A stretch of 64,000 nt of DNA from Streptomyces sp. TLI_235 (GTDB lineage Bacteria; Actinomycetota; Actinomycetes; Streptomycetales; Streptomycetaceae): positions 1,890,201 to 1,954,200 of the forward strand of contig NSGV01000002.1 of the NCBI GenBank assembly GCA_002300355.1, in the 5' to 3' direction. The translations under genes and the position numbers were made by a program. Below are positions 35,044-43,737 of the stretch, piece after piece (position 1 is the first letter of the stretch; every line of letters starts with the position of its first letter). Below the pieces are notes generated by a model, which did not search any database, was not told the DNA's origin, and was given only the letters and a program-made list of their open reading frames with translations.

Positions 35044-35636
35044 CGGCACGTCGGCCGCGGCGGCCCCTGCGTCCCTGGGCCGCCGCGCTGGCGGCCGGGC
35101 TGGCGGTCGGCCCGGCCGCGGGCTGCGCGCCCGACACCCGGCCGGCCCCGGCCGCCGCCCCGGCCCCCTCCTCGGCGCGGTTCACCGAGAACGGCGTGAC
35201 GGTCGACGTCGCCCTCCGCGGGTGGGACGGCTCGGCGGGCACGCTGACCGCCGTGTTCACCCCCGCCAAGGCGGGCTACCACCTGTACAGCCTGGACCTG
35301 CCGCCCGACGGGATCGACGGCGTCGGGCGGCCCACCTCGCTGCGGCTGCGCGGCGGCCTGGCGGAGGCCGGGCGGCCCGCCGCCGACCGCCCGGTGCACC
35401 CGCTCCAGCTGCCCGGCGGCCTCGCCCCGGTGCCGGTCTACCCCGACGGGCCGGTCACCGTGACCCTGCCGGTGCGGCGGGCCCAGGCGGGGACGGCGAC
35501 CGTCCTGGTCGGCTACGCCGCCTGCAGCGAGACCCAGGGCTGCATGTTCCCGGTCGAGGGCCACCCCGTGGGCGTGACCGTCGACGGCGGCACCGTACGG
35601 TTCGCCGACCCCGTACCGGCCACGCCCACCGGCTGA
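35040..35636 (+). CDS. DsbD alpha-domain-like lipoprotein
   Basis: A twin-Arg-rich N-terminus and hydrophobic segment end in a possible lipobox (PAAGC). The remainder resembles the periplasmic alpha domain of DsbD, with the cysteine pair as ACSETQGCMFPV. In DsbD this domain passes electrons to thiol proteins; here the likely partner is the coupled thioredoxin-like lipoprotein. No DsbD/CcdA membrane core is encoded beside it. Confidence 0.75.
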   Translation: MTARRPRRPLRPWAAALAAGLAVGPAAGCAPDTRPAPAAAPAPSSARFTENGVTVDVALRGWDGSAGTLTAVFTPAKAGYHLYSLDLPPDGIDGVGRPTSLRLRGGLAEAGRPAADRPVHPLQLPGGLAPVPVYPDGPVTVTLPVRRAQAGTATVLVGYAACSETQGCMFPVEGHPVGVTVDGGTVRFADPVPATPTG

Positions 35637-35866
35637 TCCCCGCCCCCGCTCCGCCCCTCTGGCGGCCGTACCGGGCCCCGACCGGTACGGCCGCCCGACC
35701 CCGACACATCCCCGGACCGCCCAAGCCCCTCGGACGAACACACCCATGGGACAGACCGATCCACCCCACCGCGCGGCCGGCCGGCGGCGCCGTCCTCGGC
35801 CACCGCGCCACCGTCCTCGGCTACGCCCGCCTGTGCTGCCGCGACGAGCGGAGCGCCCGGCAGCTG

Positions 35867-36838
35867 GTGGACGAGGCCGCCGCCCTGGCCCTCCGCACGC
35901 TCCACCCGGGGGCCGACCCCGGCGAGGCCTGGCGGCCCCGCACGGTGTCCGCGCTCCGCCGGACGGCCGCCCGGTGGGCAGACGACGGCCGACAGGCCGA
36001 CCTGTCGGAAGGCTTCCGCGCCTGGCTGCGCGAGGTGTCCGCCCGCCACCCGGGACGCGGCTTCGCCGGCGCGCTGGCCGCCGTCGAACAGGACACGCCG
36101 CTGCTGCAGGCCTTCGACCGGCTGCCCGGGCCCCTCCAGGAGGAACTGTGGCGCGGCCTCGGCCGGGACGCCGACCACCGGCCACCCGCCCTGCCCGCCC
36201 GGGCCGCGTTCCTCGACACCTACTGGCGGGTGTACGCGGCACGTGTCCCCGCCCGGGCCTGCCGCCAGCTGGTCGCCCGGCTGGGCGACGCCGTTCGGCG
36301 CGACACCGCCCCGCAGGACGAACTCGCCCGCCACCTCCCCTGCTGCGCGCAGTGCAGTGCGGCCCGCGCCGAGCTCGCCGCCGTCCGGGACTGGCACCGC
36401 CCTGTTCTGGTCCCCGCCCTGCTGCTGTGGACGGGCGGGCCGTGCCCGGCCCCGGAACCGGCCCCGGACCAGGTGGTGTCCGTTCCCCCGCCGCGCCGCC
36501 GCCTCGCGCCGCGGGCCGCCGCGGCCGCGGTCGCCGCAGCCGCCGCGCTGGCCCTCGCGCTGGCCGCCGCCGCGGCCGCCCTGCCCGACCGCCCGCCGGT
36601 GCCGGCCGCCGCCGTCCCCGCACCGACCAGCGCGGAACCCACCACCGCACCGCCGACGAGACCCCCCGCGACTCCCACCACGCCCGCGCCCCCGGTGTCG
36701 CCGACGCCGTCCCGGACGGCGCCCTCGCCCACCCCGTCGCGCAGCCGCACAACGCCCCCGACGGTGCCGCCCTCCGTGCCCCCACCGGTGCCGCCGCCCA
36801 CCCCGGTGGTCACGGTCACCGTCGTCTACGTCCCCTGA
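35867..36838 (+). CDS. zinc-finger anti-sigma-like membrane protein with Pro/Thr-rich tail
   Basis: A cytoplasmic helical part is followed by a ZAS-type motif (ARHLPCCAQC, matching H-x3-C-x2-C), then one membrane helix (AAVAAAAALALALAAAAAAL) and a 75-residue outside tail rich in Pro, Thr and Ser. The homologous-looking frame extends upstream to about 35785 (VLGYARLCCRDERSARQL) without a start codon, while ATG 35746 (MGQTD) lies in another frame, so a frameshift near 35757-35785 is likely. GTG 35867 is the first in-frame start visible. Confidence 0.6.
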   Translation: MDEAAALALRTLHPGADPGEAWRPRTVSALRRTAARWADDGRQADLSEGFRAWLREVSARHPGRGFAGALAAVEQDTPLLQAFDRLPGPLQEELWRGLGRDADHRPPALPARAAFLDTYWRVYAARVPARACRQLVARLGDAVRRDTAPQDELARHLPCCAQCSAARAELAAVRDWHRPVLVPALLLWTGGPCPAPEPAPDQVVSVPPPRRRLAPRAAAAAVAAAAALALALAAAAAALPDRPPVPAAAVPAPTSAEPTTAPPTRPPATPTTPAPPVSPTPSRTAPSPTPSRSRTTPPTVPPSVPPPVPPPTPVVTVTVVYVP

Positions 36839-36941
36839 GACCCGCTCCCGCGGCCACCGGACGGAGCCGCCCGCAGGCGTCCGGCGCGGTGCGGTCGCAG
36901 GCTGGAGGGCGGAGTGACCGGCCGACGGCGAGGTGTGGTCG

Positions 36942-37376
36942 ATGGACGAGGCGCAGGGGCTCGAACGGGTCTCGAAGCGGGCCGCGGAAGCGGCACAGCA
37001 CGTGGAGGCCGTGCGGCGGCAGTCCCGTACCCAGGTGCGGGAGGCGCTCGTACGGGTGACGGAGGACGCCGCCCGGCGTGCCGGGCCGGCGCGGGAGGCG
37101 GGCGGCCCGGAGGAGCGGCCCGGCTCGGCCTGGCACCATCTGCGCGAGAGCTGGCACCGGCATGTGGGTGCGGCACGGGACCGCGTGTCGGAACGCGAGG
37201 CCCGGCACGATGCCGGCGCCACCCGGCGGGAGGCCGAGTACGCCGAGCGCTACGCGCTGGAGGCCGTCGACTTCGCGCTGGAGGCGGTCGACGAGGCCGA
37301 GTACACCGCCCTGCGCGCCGTGGAGGCCCGTCTGGAGGCGGAGGAGGCGGCCGGGCGGAGCGGCCCGGACGAGTAG
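36942..37376 (+). CDS. coiled-coil hypothetical protein
   Basis: This is a 144-residue highly charged protein with long helical stretches (QHVEAVRRQSRTQVREALVR; YALEAVDFALEAVDEAEYTA) that suggest a coiled coil. No family is recognised. ATG 36942 is used; GTG 36933 is possible. Confidence 0.6.
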   Translation: MDEAQGLERVSKRAAEAAQHVEAVRRQSRTQVREALVRVTEDAARRAGPAREAGGPEERPGSAWHHLRESWHRHVGAARDRVSEREARHDAGATRREAEYAERYALEAVDFALEAVDEAEYTALRAVEARLEAEEAAGRSGPDE

Positions 37377-37441
37377 CCGGTCAGGCCGAACCGGCGTCCG
37401 CGGGCGGCGAGTTCACAGCCCGGGGACGTCCGGTCACCCGC

Positions 37442-38140
37442 TCACCCGATCAGCCACTGCTCCTCGGCGACCGCGCCGACCTCGGTGCAGGCGTCGGTGA
37501 GCACGTCCAGCACCCGCAGCGGGTCCGGCAGCGGCTGGTCGGGGCCGCGCAGCCAGCGGACCTCGGAGCCGTCCGGCAGCGCGGCCGGCGGCAGCAGCGT
37601 GTACGAGCCGCGGCAGTGCCAGCGCAGGCCGGGGTGCTCGGACATGGTGTCCGGGGTGGAGTCGAGGGCGCTCGTCCACCACTCGTCCTCGTCGGCGGGA
37701 GTGCCGCGGGTGGCGGTGAAGAAGAGGTAGCGGTCGTCGCCGACCGCGGCGACCGGGCCGTGCACGCCGCGCTCCTCCAGGCGCTCCAGGGCCAGACGGC
37801 CCGCCTCGGCGGGAACGTCCAGCACGTCGTGGACGCGGCCGGTGGCGGTGACGAAGTTGGCCTGGGGATCGCGGGCGAGCCAGCGGGCCAGCTGCTCGGC
37901 GTCGGTGGTCGCCTGGGTCTGCCAGGCGAAGGAGACGGGGTGCTGGGCCGGCGCCGGACACCCCACGCGGTCGCAGGAACACCGGTGGCCCGCCGGATGC
38001 GCCGCGGGCGCCAACGGGAACCCGGCGCGCACCGCGCCCAGCAGCAGATCCAGCCTCGCAGCCGCCTCCCCACCCGTGACCGGACGGTCCTGCCGCCGCT
38101 CACGCCGCCACCAGGTCGTCCACCTGCTGCTGGCTTCCAT
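37442..38140 (-). CDS. chromosomal bifunctional primase/polymerase-domain protein
   Basis: The protein has the N-terminal prim-pol-like pattern seen in many Streptomyces chromosomal copies: GFPLAPAAHPAGHRCSCDRVGCPAPAQHPVSFAWQ, a Cys-x-Cys..Cys cluster, ANFVTATGRVHDVLDVP, FFTATRGTPADEDEW and HPGLRWHCRGSYTLLPP. It is 232 residues, without a helicase domain. The usual metal-binding DxD is not obvious, so catalytic activity is uncertain. The ATG at 38140 has AAGGGG upstream. Confidence 0.75.
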   Translation of the reverse strand: MEASSRWTTWWRRERRQDRPVTGGEAAARLDLLLGAVRAGFPLAPAAHPAGHRCSCDRVGCPAPAQHPVSFAWQTQATTDAEQLARWLARDPQANFVTATGRVHDVLDVPAEAGRLALERLEERGVHGPVAAVGDDRYLFFTATRGTPADEDEWWTSALDSTPDTMSEHPGLRWHCRGSYTLLPPAALPDGSEVRWLRGPDQPLPDPLRVLDVLTDACTEVGAVAEEQWLIG

Positions 38141-38572
38141 CGGGCCCCTTCCGCTCTGCCGTGACCTGCCGTGCCTGGTGCGGCACGGCGAACGACGCAC
38201 CGTCCGACGCAACAACGGCGAACGCCCGCTGCTTCCCGGGGCATCCGTCCATCGCGTCCGCCGCAGCCGCGGCCGGGATCACCGGGACGGCCAACGCCCG
38301 GGGCACGATACGGAGTTCGAGAAGATGCGACTCGGCGGACGGGCGCGACTGCACGCGCCTCGACCGGCCCGTGCGGGCCCGCGGACCCGGGCCGAACCCG
38401 GAGGCGTACGTAGCAGGATAAGGGTGCGCACGGCCCCGAAATGACCAGGGGCGGTGCTGCGCCGGTCACATCGGCTCCACATCGCCGCTGCCGGACCTGC
38501 ACGCGGCGCCCGCCGGCCGGCGCCCCGGCACACCCCGAGAGGCGCCGGGGGACCCCGCGTACCCTGGAGGAC
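38141..38572. other. gene-free stretch
   Basis: Only a weak minus-strand frame (38100-38354) overlaps the start of the prim-pol gene. A -10-like TACCCT at 38560-38565 lies seven bases before the next start codon. I see nothing else. Confidence 0.4.
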
Positions 38573-38785
38573 GTGAAGAGCGCGGAGACCGAATTCGTCG
38601 GCGGGCCCCTGGACGGCAGGGTCCTGCCGATCATGCTGGGCAGCTTCTGGACGATCCCCAAGGTCTACCGCGTGCCCGTCCCCGCGCAGGACGGACTGCC
38701 CGCCGTGACACTGGTCTACCGGCGGACGAAGGTGTTCGGCACCAAGGGCTGGCGCTGGCGCTACGAGTACGACGCCGAGGCCTGA
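38573..38785 (+). CDS. small hypothetical protein, probably leaderless
   Basis: The product has 70 residues (ETEFVGGPLDGRVLPIMLG ... RWRYEYDAEA). It is beta-rich in appearance and I know no function. TACCCT seven bases before the GTG suggests a leaderless start, although GGAGG lies just two bases upstream. Confidence 0.65.
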   Translation: MKSAETEFVGGPLDGRVLPIMLGSFWTIPKVYRVPVPAQDGLPAVTLVYRRTKVFGTKGWRWRYEYDAEA

Positions 38786-38896
38786 ACCCCCCCCTGGCAC
38801 ACACGCCGGCACACATGCCCGCCCGCACGCCCGGAACGCCGCGGCCCCGCCGCGGCGGATGCCGCGACGGGGCCTGCCGACCGACCCCTCGGCCGG

Positions 38897-39610
38897 TCAG
38901 ACCTGCTCGTCGGCGAGGATCAGGTACAGCTTGCGCTTGGCCTCGTTGAGGACGGCGAGGCCCTTGGCCCGCTGCTCCTCCGTGCCGGTCAGCATGACCT
39001 GGCGGATCGCGTGGTCGACGGCGCCGATCGCCGCACCGACCTCCTGGATCGCCTCCCAGTCGACGCCGCGGCCGGCCTCCTCCCACGGGGACTCCTCCCC
39101 CGCGTCGGCCTCGGCCCGGCCGGCCTCGGTCAGGTCGAACAGCTTCTTGCCCGAGGACTCCTGAGCCACGATCAGCCCCTCCTCCTCCAGCAGCTGGAGG
39201 GTCGGGTAGACCGATCCCGGGCTGGGCCGCCACGCACCGCCGGTGCGCTCGCCGATCTCGGTGATCATCTCGTAGCCGTGCATCGGCCGCTCCTTGAGCA
39301 GCGCGAGCAGCGAGGCACGGACGTCGCCACGGCGGGCCCGGCCGCCGCGGCGGCCCGGACCGCGGCCCCAGCCGCCGCCCCGCGGGCCGCGGCCGCCACG
39401 ACCGTGCCCGCCGTGGCCGGGGAAGGGCCCCGGCCCGCCGAAGCCTTGCCCGAACGGGCCGGGCCCCGGCACTCCCGGGCCGCCGGGCGGCACCCCGGGC
39501 GGGCCGAACGGCCCGAACGCGAACCGCCTTTCGAAGCCTTCGCCCGGCATCCCTTCGCCGGGCACCGGCCCGCGGCGGCGTCCTCCTCGATTTCGCCTTC
39601 CTTCGCGCAT
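38897..39610 (-). CDS. PadR-family transcriptional regulator with Gly-rich N-terminus
   Basis: Residues from about 98 form a PadR winged helix (VRASLLALLKERPMHGYEMITEIGERTGGAWRPSPGSVYPTLQLLEEEGLI), followed by the C-terminal dimerisation helices. The first 95 residues are an unusual Gly/Pro/Arg-rich low-complexity region, perhaps for nucleic-acid binding. GAAAGGTGG precedes the ATG at 39610. Palindromes upstream may be its operators. Confidence 0.88.
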   Translation of the reverse strand: MREGRRNRGGRRRGPVPGEGMPGEGFERRFAFGPFGPPGVPPGGPGVPGPGPFGQGFGGPGPFPGHGGHGRGGRGPRGGGWGRGPGRRGGRARRGDVRASLLALLKERPMHGYEMITEIGERTGGAWRPSPGSVYPTLQLLEEEGLIVAQESSGKKLFDLTEAGRAEADAGEESPWEEAGRGVDWEAIQEVGAAIGAVDHAIRQVMLTGTEEQRAKGLAVLNEAKRKLYLILADEQV

Positions 39611-39633
39611 GATGCGCACCACCTTTCGTCCGT

Positions 39634-39675
39634 GATGCTTCCCCCGAAGCATCTCGATAACTCGACGATATATCG
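39634..39675. promoter_or_regulatory. palindromes upstream of the PadR gene
   Basis: GATGCTTC-CCCC-GAAGCATC at 39634-39653 and CGATATATCG at 39666-39675 lie 24-65 bases before the PadR start in a locally AT-rich stretch. They are candidate autoregulatory operator and promoter elements. Confidence 0.5.
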
Positions 39676-39716
39676 GTGACTGTCGCTCGTCAACGGTTTC
39701 CGACAGCCCGACCGGC

Positions 39717-40709
39717 GTGTCCCGTGACGGGCGACCTGGACCGACTGCCATCGAAGTCGGACCGGGAGTCGTCCGTGACAGCGAAGTCGGACCGCCGCAG
39801 TCAGGTCCCGGGACTGTGGCTTACCAGGGGTCAAGCCAAGGTGAGCCCCAAAGGGGCAGTGGGAAGGGCGACAACTCACGACACGCTAATTTGGGGCACC
39901 CCGAAGCAGAGGAGAGCCCCGTGGGCAAGGTGGTCATGTACGGCTCGGTGTCGGTGGACGGCTTCGTCGCGGACGAGAATGACCAGCCCGGACCGCTGTT
40001 CGACTGGTTGTCCAGCGGTGACGTCCCGTTGGACGAGAGCGGCGAGCTGAAGGTGTCGCAGACGTCCTACGACTACACCCGGCCGTACTGGGACCAGGTC
40101 GGGGTCACGATCGTCGGCCGCCACGTCTTCGACCTGACGGACGGCTGGGACGGGCAGCCGCCGGGCGGGATCGACCACGTGGTCGTCGTGACGCACCGGC
40201 CGGAGCCCGAGGGCTGGGACCCCGAGGCGCCGTTTCACTTCGTCGACGGCGTCGAGGCAGCCGTGGCCAAGGCGCAGGAGCTTGCGGGTGACCGCATGGT
40301 CGAGGTCGCCGCCGGCGACGTCGGTGGCCAGGTGCTTGCCGCGGGCCTGATCGACGAGGTGCGCATGGACGTCGCACCCGTCGTGTTCGGGTCCGGCAAG
40401 CCCTACTTCGGGTCGGTCCACGCGCAGCACCTGCTGGAGGATCCTGACGTGGTGATTCAGGGCAACCGGGTGCTTCACCTGCGCTATCGGGTGCGCCGTT
40501 GACCGATCTGAGCGGGTACGCGAAGAAGCCCACTGCGAACGGTGACTCGAGATCGGCCTCCGGCTGCGTTTGCGCATCGCTGTCCCTGGTCGGGCAGCCG
40601 ACGCCGATCCGCCCCGGGACCTGACCTGCGGCGGTCCGACTTCGCTGTCACGAACGACTCCCGGTCCGACTTCGATGGCAATCGGTCCAGGTCGCCTGTC
40701 ACAGGACAC
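39717..40709. mobile_element. reductase cassette bounded by 96-base inverted repeats
   Basis: The sequence at 39717-39812 recurs in inverted orientation at 40613-40709, with four mismatches and one inserted base over about 97 positions. The enclosed 0.8 kb holds one gene, the reductase at 39921. No transposase is present and no clear target duplication is seen. It looks like a non-autonomous mobile cassette or the remains of two opposed copies of one repeat. Confidence 0.6.
39921..40502 (+). CDS. dihydrofolate reductase-like / RibD C-terminal domain protein
   Basis: The 193-residue protein shows the family pattern: MGKVVMYGSVSVDGFVAD at the start, VGRHVFDLTDGWDG, then AGDVGGQVLAAGLIDEVRMDVAPVVFGSGKPYFG. 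These NADPH-binding proteins are often annotated as dihydrofolate reductase, but most have unknown substrates. The GTG at 39921 has GAGGAGA six bases upstream. Longer frames starting at 39717 run through the inverted repeat and are not preferred. Confidence 0.85.
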   Translation: MGKVVMYGSVSVDGFVADENDQPGPLFDWLSSGDVPLDESGELKVSQTSYDYTRPYWDQVGVTIVGRHVFDLTDGWDGQPPGGIDHVVVVTHRPEPEGWDPEAPFHFVDGVEAAVAKAQELAGDRMVEVAAGDVGGQVLAAGLIDEVRMDVAPVVFGSGKPYFGSVHAQHLLEDPDVVIQGNRVLHLRYRVRR

Positions 40710-40729
40710 GGCGGCTCGCCGGACGAGGC

Positions 40730-41596
40730 TCACCCGCGCTCGGGCTCCACCGGGAGCCACAGCTCGGCGTCGGCCTCGGCCCCGTCCGGCGACGGGCGGA
40801 CGCGCAGGATCTCGGGCCCGGTCCGGCTGCGGTACGGGTTCGAGGGGAACCACTCGGCGAACACGTCCCGCCAGAGGTCCTGGATGGCCTGCGGCGCCGG
40901 CCCGGAGGTGGTGAAGACCGCCCAGGCACCGGCGGGGACGGCCAGGACAGTCGTGCCCTCGGGGGCCGCCATGGACGTGATCACGCCCTGGTAGTAGTCG
41001 AGTTCGGTGCCCTCGGCGCGACTCGGGTCCAGGTCGTCGCAGACCGCGACGATGCCGCGCGGCTCCTGGTCCGACAGCTTCTCCAGGCGCTCCAGCGTCC
41101 GCGGGTCGATCCCGCGGACGAAGTCGACGATCGCCCCGTTCTGCCCCGAATGCACCAGCGGCACCCGGGCCTTGAGGCCGACGACGGTGAAGTCCGGCTT
41201 GGCCACGATGCGGTATCGCATACTGCTGCTCCCTTCGACGGTGAGTCGGAAGGCCATCCGGGGCTGGGAGCTGAGAGCGGCGCCGGTCCGTCGGGCCTCG
41301 CCCGGTCCGGTGCCGTGCACGGCGCGGAACGCCCGCGCGAACGCCTCGCCGGAGCCGTAGCCGTAGCGCACCGCGATCTCCAGCAGCGTGTCACGCCTCG
41401 CGAGCACCTCGGCGCCCGCGACGGTGAGCCGACGGCGCCGGATGTACTCCGACAGCGGCATGCCCGCGAGCGCGGAGAACATCCGCCGCAGGTGGTACTC
41501 CGAGGTGGCCGCGATGCGCGCCAGCTCCGTCACCTCGATGTCCTGGTCGAGATGGCGCTCGATGTGCTCCATGGCCTGGTTCAGCCGCTCCAGCAC
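40730..41596 (-). CDS. AraC-family regulator with GyrI-like effector domain
   Basis: Two helix-turn-helix units occupy residues 1-105 (DIEVTELARIAATSEYHLRRMF; TLLEIAVRYGYGSGEAFARAFRAVHG). A GyrI/SOUL-like small-molecule domain follows from about residue 125 (MRYRIVAKPDFTVVGLKARVPL ... ILRVRPSPDGAEADAELWLPV). This is the SbmC/Rob architecture used to sense toxins or drugs. The GTG at 41596 has AAGGAGA upstream. Confidence 0.88.
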   Translation of the reverse strand: MLERLNQAMEHIERHLDQDIEVTELARIAATSEYHLRRMFSALAGMPLSEYIRRRRLTVAGAEVLARRDTLLEIAVRYGYGSGEAFARAFRAVHGTGPGEARRTGAALSSQPRMAFRLTVEGSSSMRYRIVAKPDFTVVGLKARVPLVHSGQNGAIVDFVRGIDPRTLERLEKLSDQEPRGIVAVCDDLDPSRAEGTELDYYQGVITSMAAPEGTTVLAVPAGAWAVFTTSGPAPQAIQDLWRDVFAEWFPSNPYRSRTGPEILRVRPSPDGAEADAELWLPVEPERG

Positions 41597-41689
41597 GCCA
41601 GGTCTCCTTCCTCTTGACGACCACCACGCTAGGCAGCGCCCACCCTGCCGGACCCGACATCCTGTGCCCGATCGCGTCGGGTGCAGACG

Positions 41690-43660
41690 TCAGCGGCGCG
41701 GCTTGAGCATGCGCAGGGTCCAGCCCTCGCCGTCCGGGTCGAGCGGGCAGGTGGCCCGCTTGAAGAGGTGCTCGGCACGCTCGTAGGAGAGCCGGGCGCG
41801 GCCGGTGTCCGGGCAGAGGTCGGCCGGGGCGGGGGTGCGGGCGGGGCCGGGGCGGCGGTCGGTGAGGAAGAGCGGGCCGCGGGTGCGTCCGGCCAGCAGG
41901 CCGGGGAGGAGCCGGGCCGTGGCGGAGCGCCAGGCGATCCAGGTGTCGCCGGTGCGGGCCCTGCGGTCGTCGAGGTCGAGGTCCTCGACGTTCAGCGACA
42001 GGACGGCCCGCACCGGGGCGCCGGACTCGTGGAGCATCCGCCACAGGGTGCGCTCGCGCACCGTGTGGCCCGGCAGCTCCCAGAGCCGCTCCAGCCGGTC
42101 CTGCCCGATCGCCGGGGTGCGGCCGGGCGGTTCGGGGCGCCGGTCGAGCCCGGCCGCCGGGTCGTCCAGCCCGGCCCAGGCGGCGAAGGAACGGACGGCG
42201 GCGCGGTGCCGGTTCCAGGTGCGCGGCGCGGCCTCGCCCCAGGCGACGGTGAAGACCTGCGCGACCCGGTCCGCGGTGAGCGAGCCGAGCGGCAGTTCGT
42301 CGCCGAGGGCGAGCCGCAGGCGCCGCAGGGTCTGCCCGTACGAGCGGGCGGTCGCCCCGTCCAGGTCCTCCCGGTCGAGGAACTCCCGCGCGGTGGCGCC
42401 GAGGACCGCGGTGGGCGGGCCGGCCGTCGGGAGCGCGTCGGCGCGGCGGTCGAGGAAGGCGCGTTCGGCGGCGTTGCGGGTGAGCGCGGCGGCCCGCCGG
42501 AACTCCAGGCGGGCGTCCTCGGTGCGGCCGAGCCGCTCCAGCAGGTCCCCGCGGACGCTGGGCAGCAGGTGGTAGTCGCGCAGCGTGGGGTCGGCGGTCA
42601 GCTCGTCGGCGAGGTCGAGCCCGGCCTGCGGCCCGTGCGCCTTGCCGACCGCGACGGCCCGGTTGAGCCGGACGACCGGGGTCGGCAGCAGCCGGTCCAG
42701 GGCCGCGTACAGCGTCGCGATCTGCGCCCAGTCGGTGGCCTCCGCGGTGCGGGCCTGGGCGTGGCAGACCGCGATCGCCGCCTGCAGCACGTACGGGCCG
42801 GGCGGGCCGCCGCACTCGCGGGCGCGGAGCATCGCGGCGAAGCCGCGGCGGATCAGCAGCGGGTCCCAGCGGCCGCGGTTCTGCTCGTGCAGCTGGACGG
42901 GCTCGCCGGACGGCCCGGTCCGCGCGGCCGAGCGCGAGGCCTGGATCTCCATCAGCGCGACGAGCCCGTGCACCTCGGCCTCGTGCGGGACGGCCGCGGC
43001 GAGCAGCCGGCCGAGCCGCAGCGCCTCCAGACAGAGCCCGGGCCGCATCAGGTCGTCCCCGCTGGTCGCCGAATACCCCTCGTTGAAGACCAGGTAGACG
43101 ACCTCCAGCACCGAGGAGAGCCGGGCGGCGAGTTCCTCGCCGGGCGGCAGCTCGAACGGCACCTGCCGCTCGGCCAGGGTCCGCTTGGCAGCCGCGATGC
43201 GCTGCGCCACCACCGGTTCCGGGACGAGGAAGGCGCGGGCGATCTCCGCGGCGGTCAGTCCGCCGAGCAGACGGAGGGTCAGCACGACCCGGGCCTCGGT
43301 CGGCAGCACGGGGTGACAGGAGACGAACATCAGGCGCAGCAGGTCGTCCTGCTCGTCCGCCCGTTCGGTCTCGCCCGACCGCCGCAGCTCGTGGGCGAGT
43401 TGCTCGTGCCGGCGCTCCAGCCGCTCGGAGCGGCGGATCCGGTCGACGGCGCGCCGCTTGGCGACGGAGGTCAGCCAGGCGCCGGGGTTGTCGGGGACGC
43501 CCTCGGCCGGCCACTGTTCGAGGGCGGCGACCAGGGCGTCCTGGGCGAGCTCCTCGGCGAGACCGACGTCGTGCACGAGCCGGGTGAGCGCGGCGATGAT
43601 CTTCGCCGACTCGAGTTTCCAGACCGCGTCGATCGTGCGGTGGACATCGGGCACGGCCAC
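41690..43660 (-). CDS. ECF42-like sigma factor fused to a degenerate tyrosine-recombinase domain
   Basis: Residues 1 to about 390 are an ECF sigma factor with the long helical C-terminal extension of the ECF42 type: VHRTIDAVWKLESAKIIAAL, GAWLTSVAKRRAVDRIRR, LGGLTAAEIARAFLVPEPVV. From about residue 400 the same frame continues as a tyrosine-recombinase-like protein: ATAREFLDREDLDGATARSYGQTL (core-binding) and HESGAPVRAVLSLNVEDLDL (catalytic fold). The box-I Arg position is Pro, and the H-x-x-R and Tyr end is missing (GWTLRMLKPRR, stop). So the extra domain cannot recombine. GTG 43654 is an alternative start. Confidence 0.85.
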   Translation of the reverse strand: MAVPDVHRTIDAVWKLESAKIIAALTRLVHDVGLAEELAQDALVAALEQWPAEGVPDNPGAWLTSVAKRRAVDRIRRSERLERRHEQLAHELRRSGETERADEQDDLLRLMFVSCHPVLPTEARVVLTLRLLGGLTAAEIARAFLVPEPVVAQRIAAAKRTLAERQVPFELPPGEELAARLSSVLEVVYLVFNEGYSATSGDDLMRPGLCLEALRLGRLLAAAVPHEAEVHGLVALMEIQASRSAARTGPSGEPVQLHEQNRGRWDPLLIRRGFAAMLRARECGGPPGPYVLQAAIAVCHAQARTAEATDWAQIATLYAALDRLLPTPVVRLNRAVAVGKAHGPQAGLDLADELTADPTLRDYHLLPSVRGDLLERLGRTEDARLEFRRAAALTRNAAERAFLDRRADALPTAGPPTAVLGATAREFLDREDLDGATARSYGQTLRRLRLALGDELPLGSLTADRVAQVFTVAWGEAAPRTWNRHRAAVRSFAAWAGLDDPAAGLDRRPEPPGRTPAIGQDRLERLWELPGHTVRERTLWRMLHESGAPVRAVLSLNVEDLDLDDRRARTGDTWIAWRSATARLLPGLLAGRTRGPLFLTDRRPGPARTPAPADLCPDTGRARLSYERAEHLFKRATCPLDPDGEGWTLRMLKPRR

Positions 43661-43737
43661 GATGAGAGCACCCGCCCCGGCCGATTCGCAAACCGGGGCG
43701 GGGCGGGTGAGCCGTGGTCGGATCCCCGGGACGCCGG

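Noticed and set aside
38100..38354. 84-codon minus-strand frame overlapping the start of the prim-pol gene
   Set aside because: Codon use is fair, but it overlaps a recognisable gene start, has no clear ribosome site and no homologous features.
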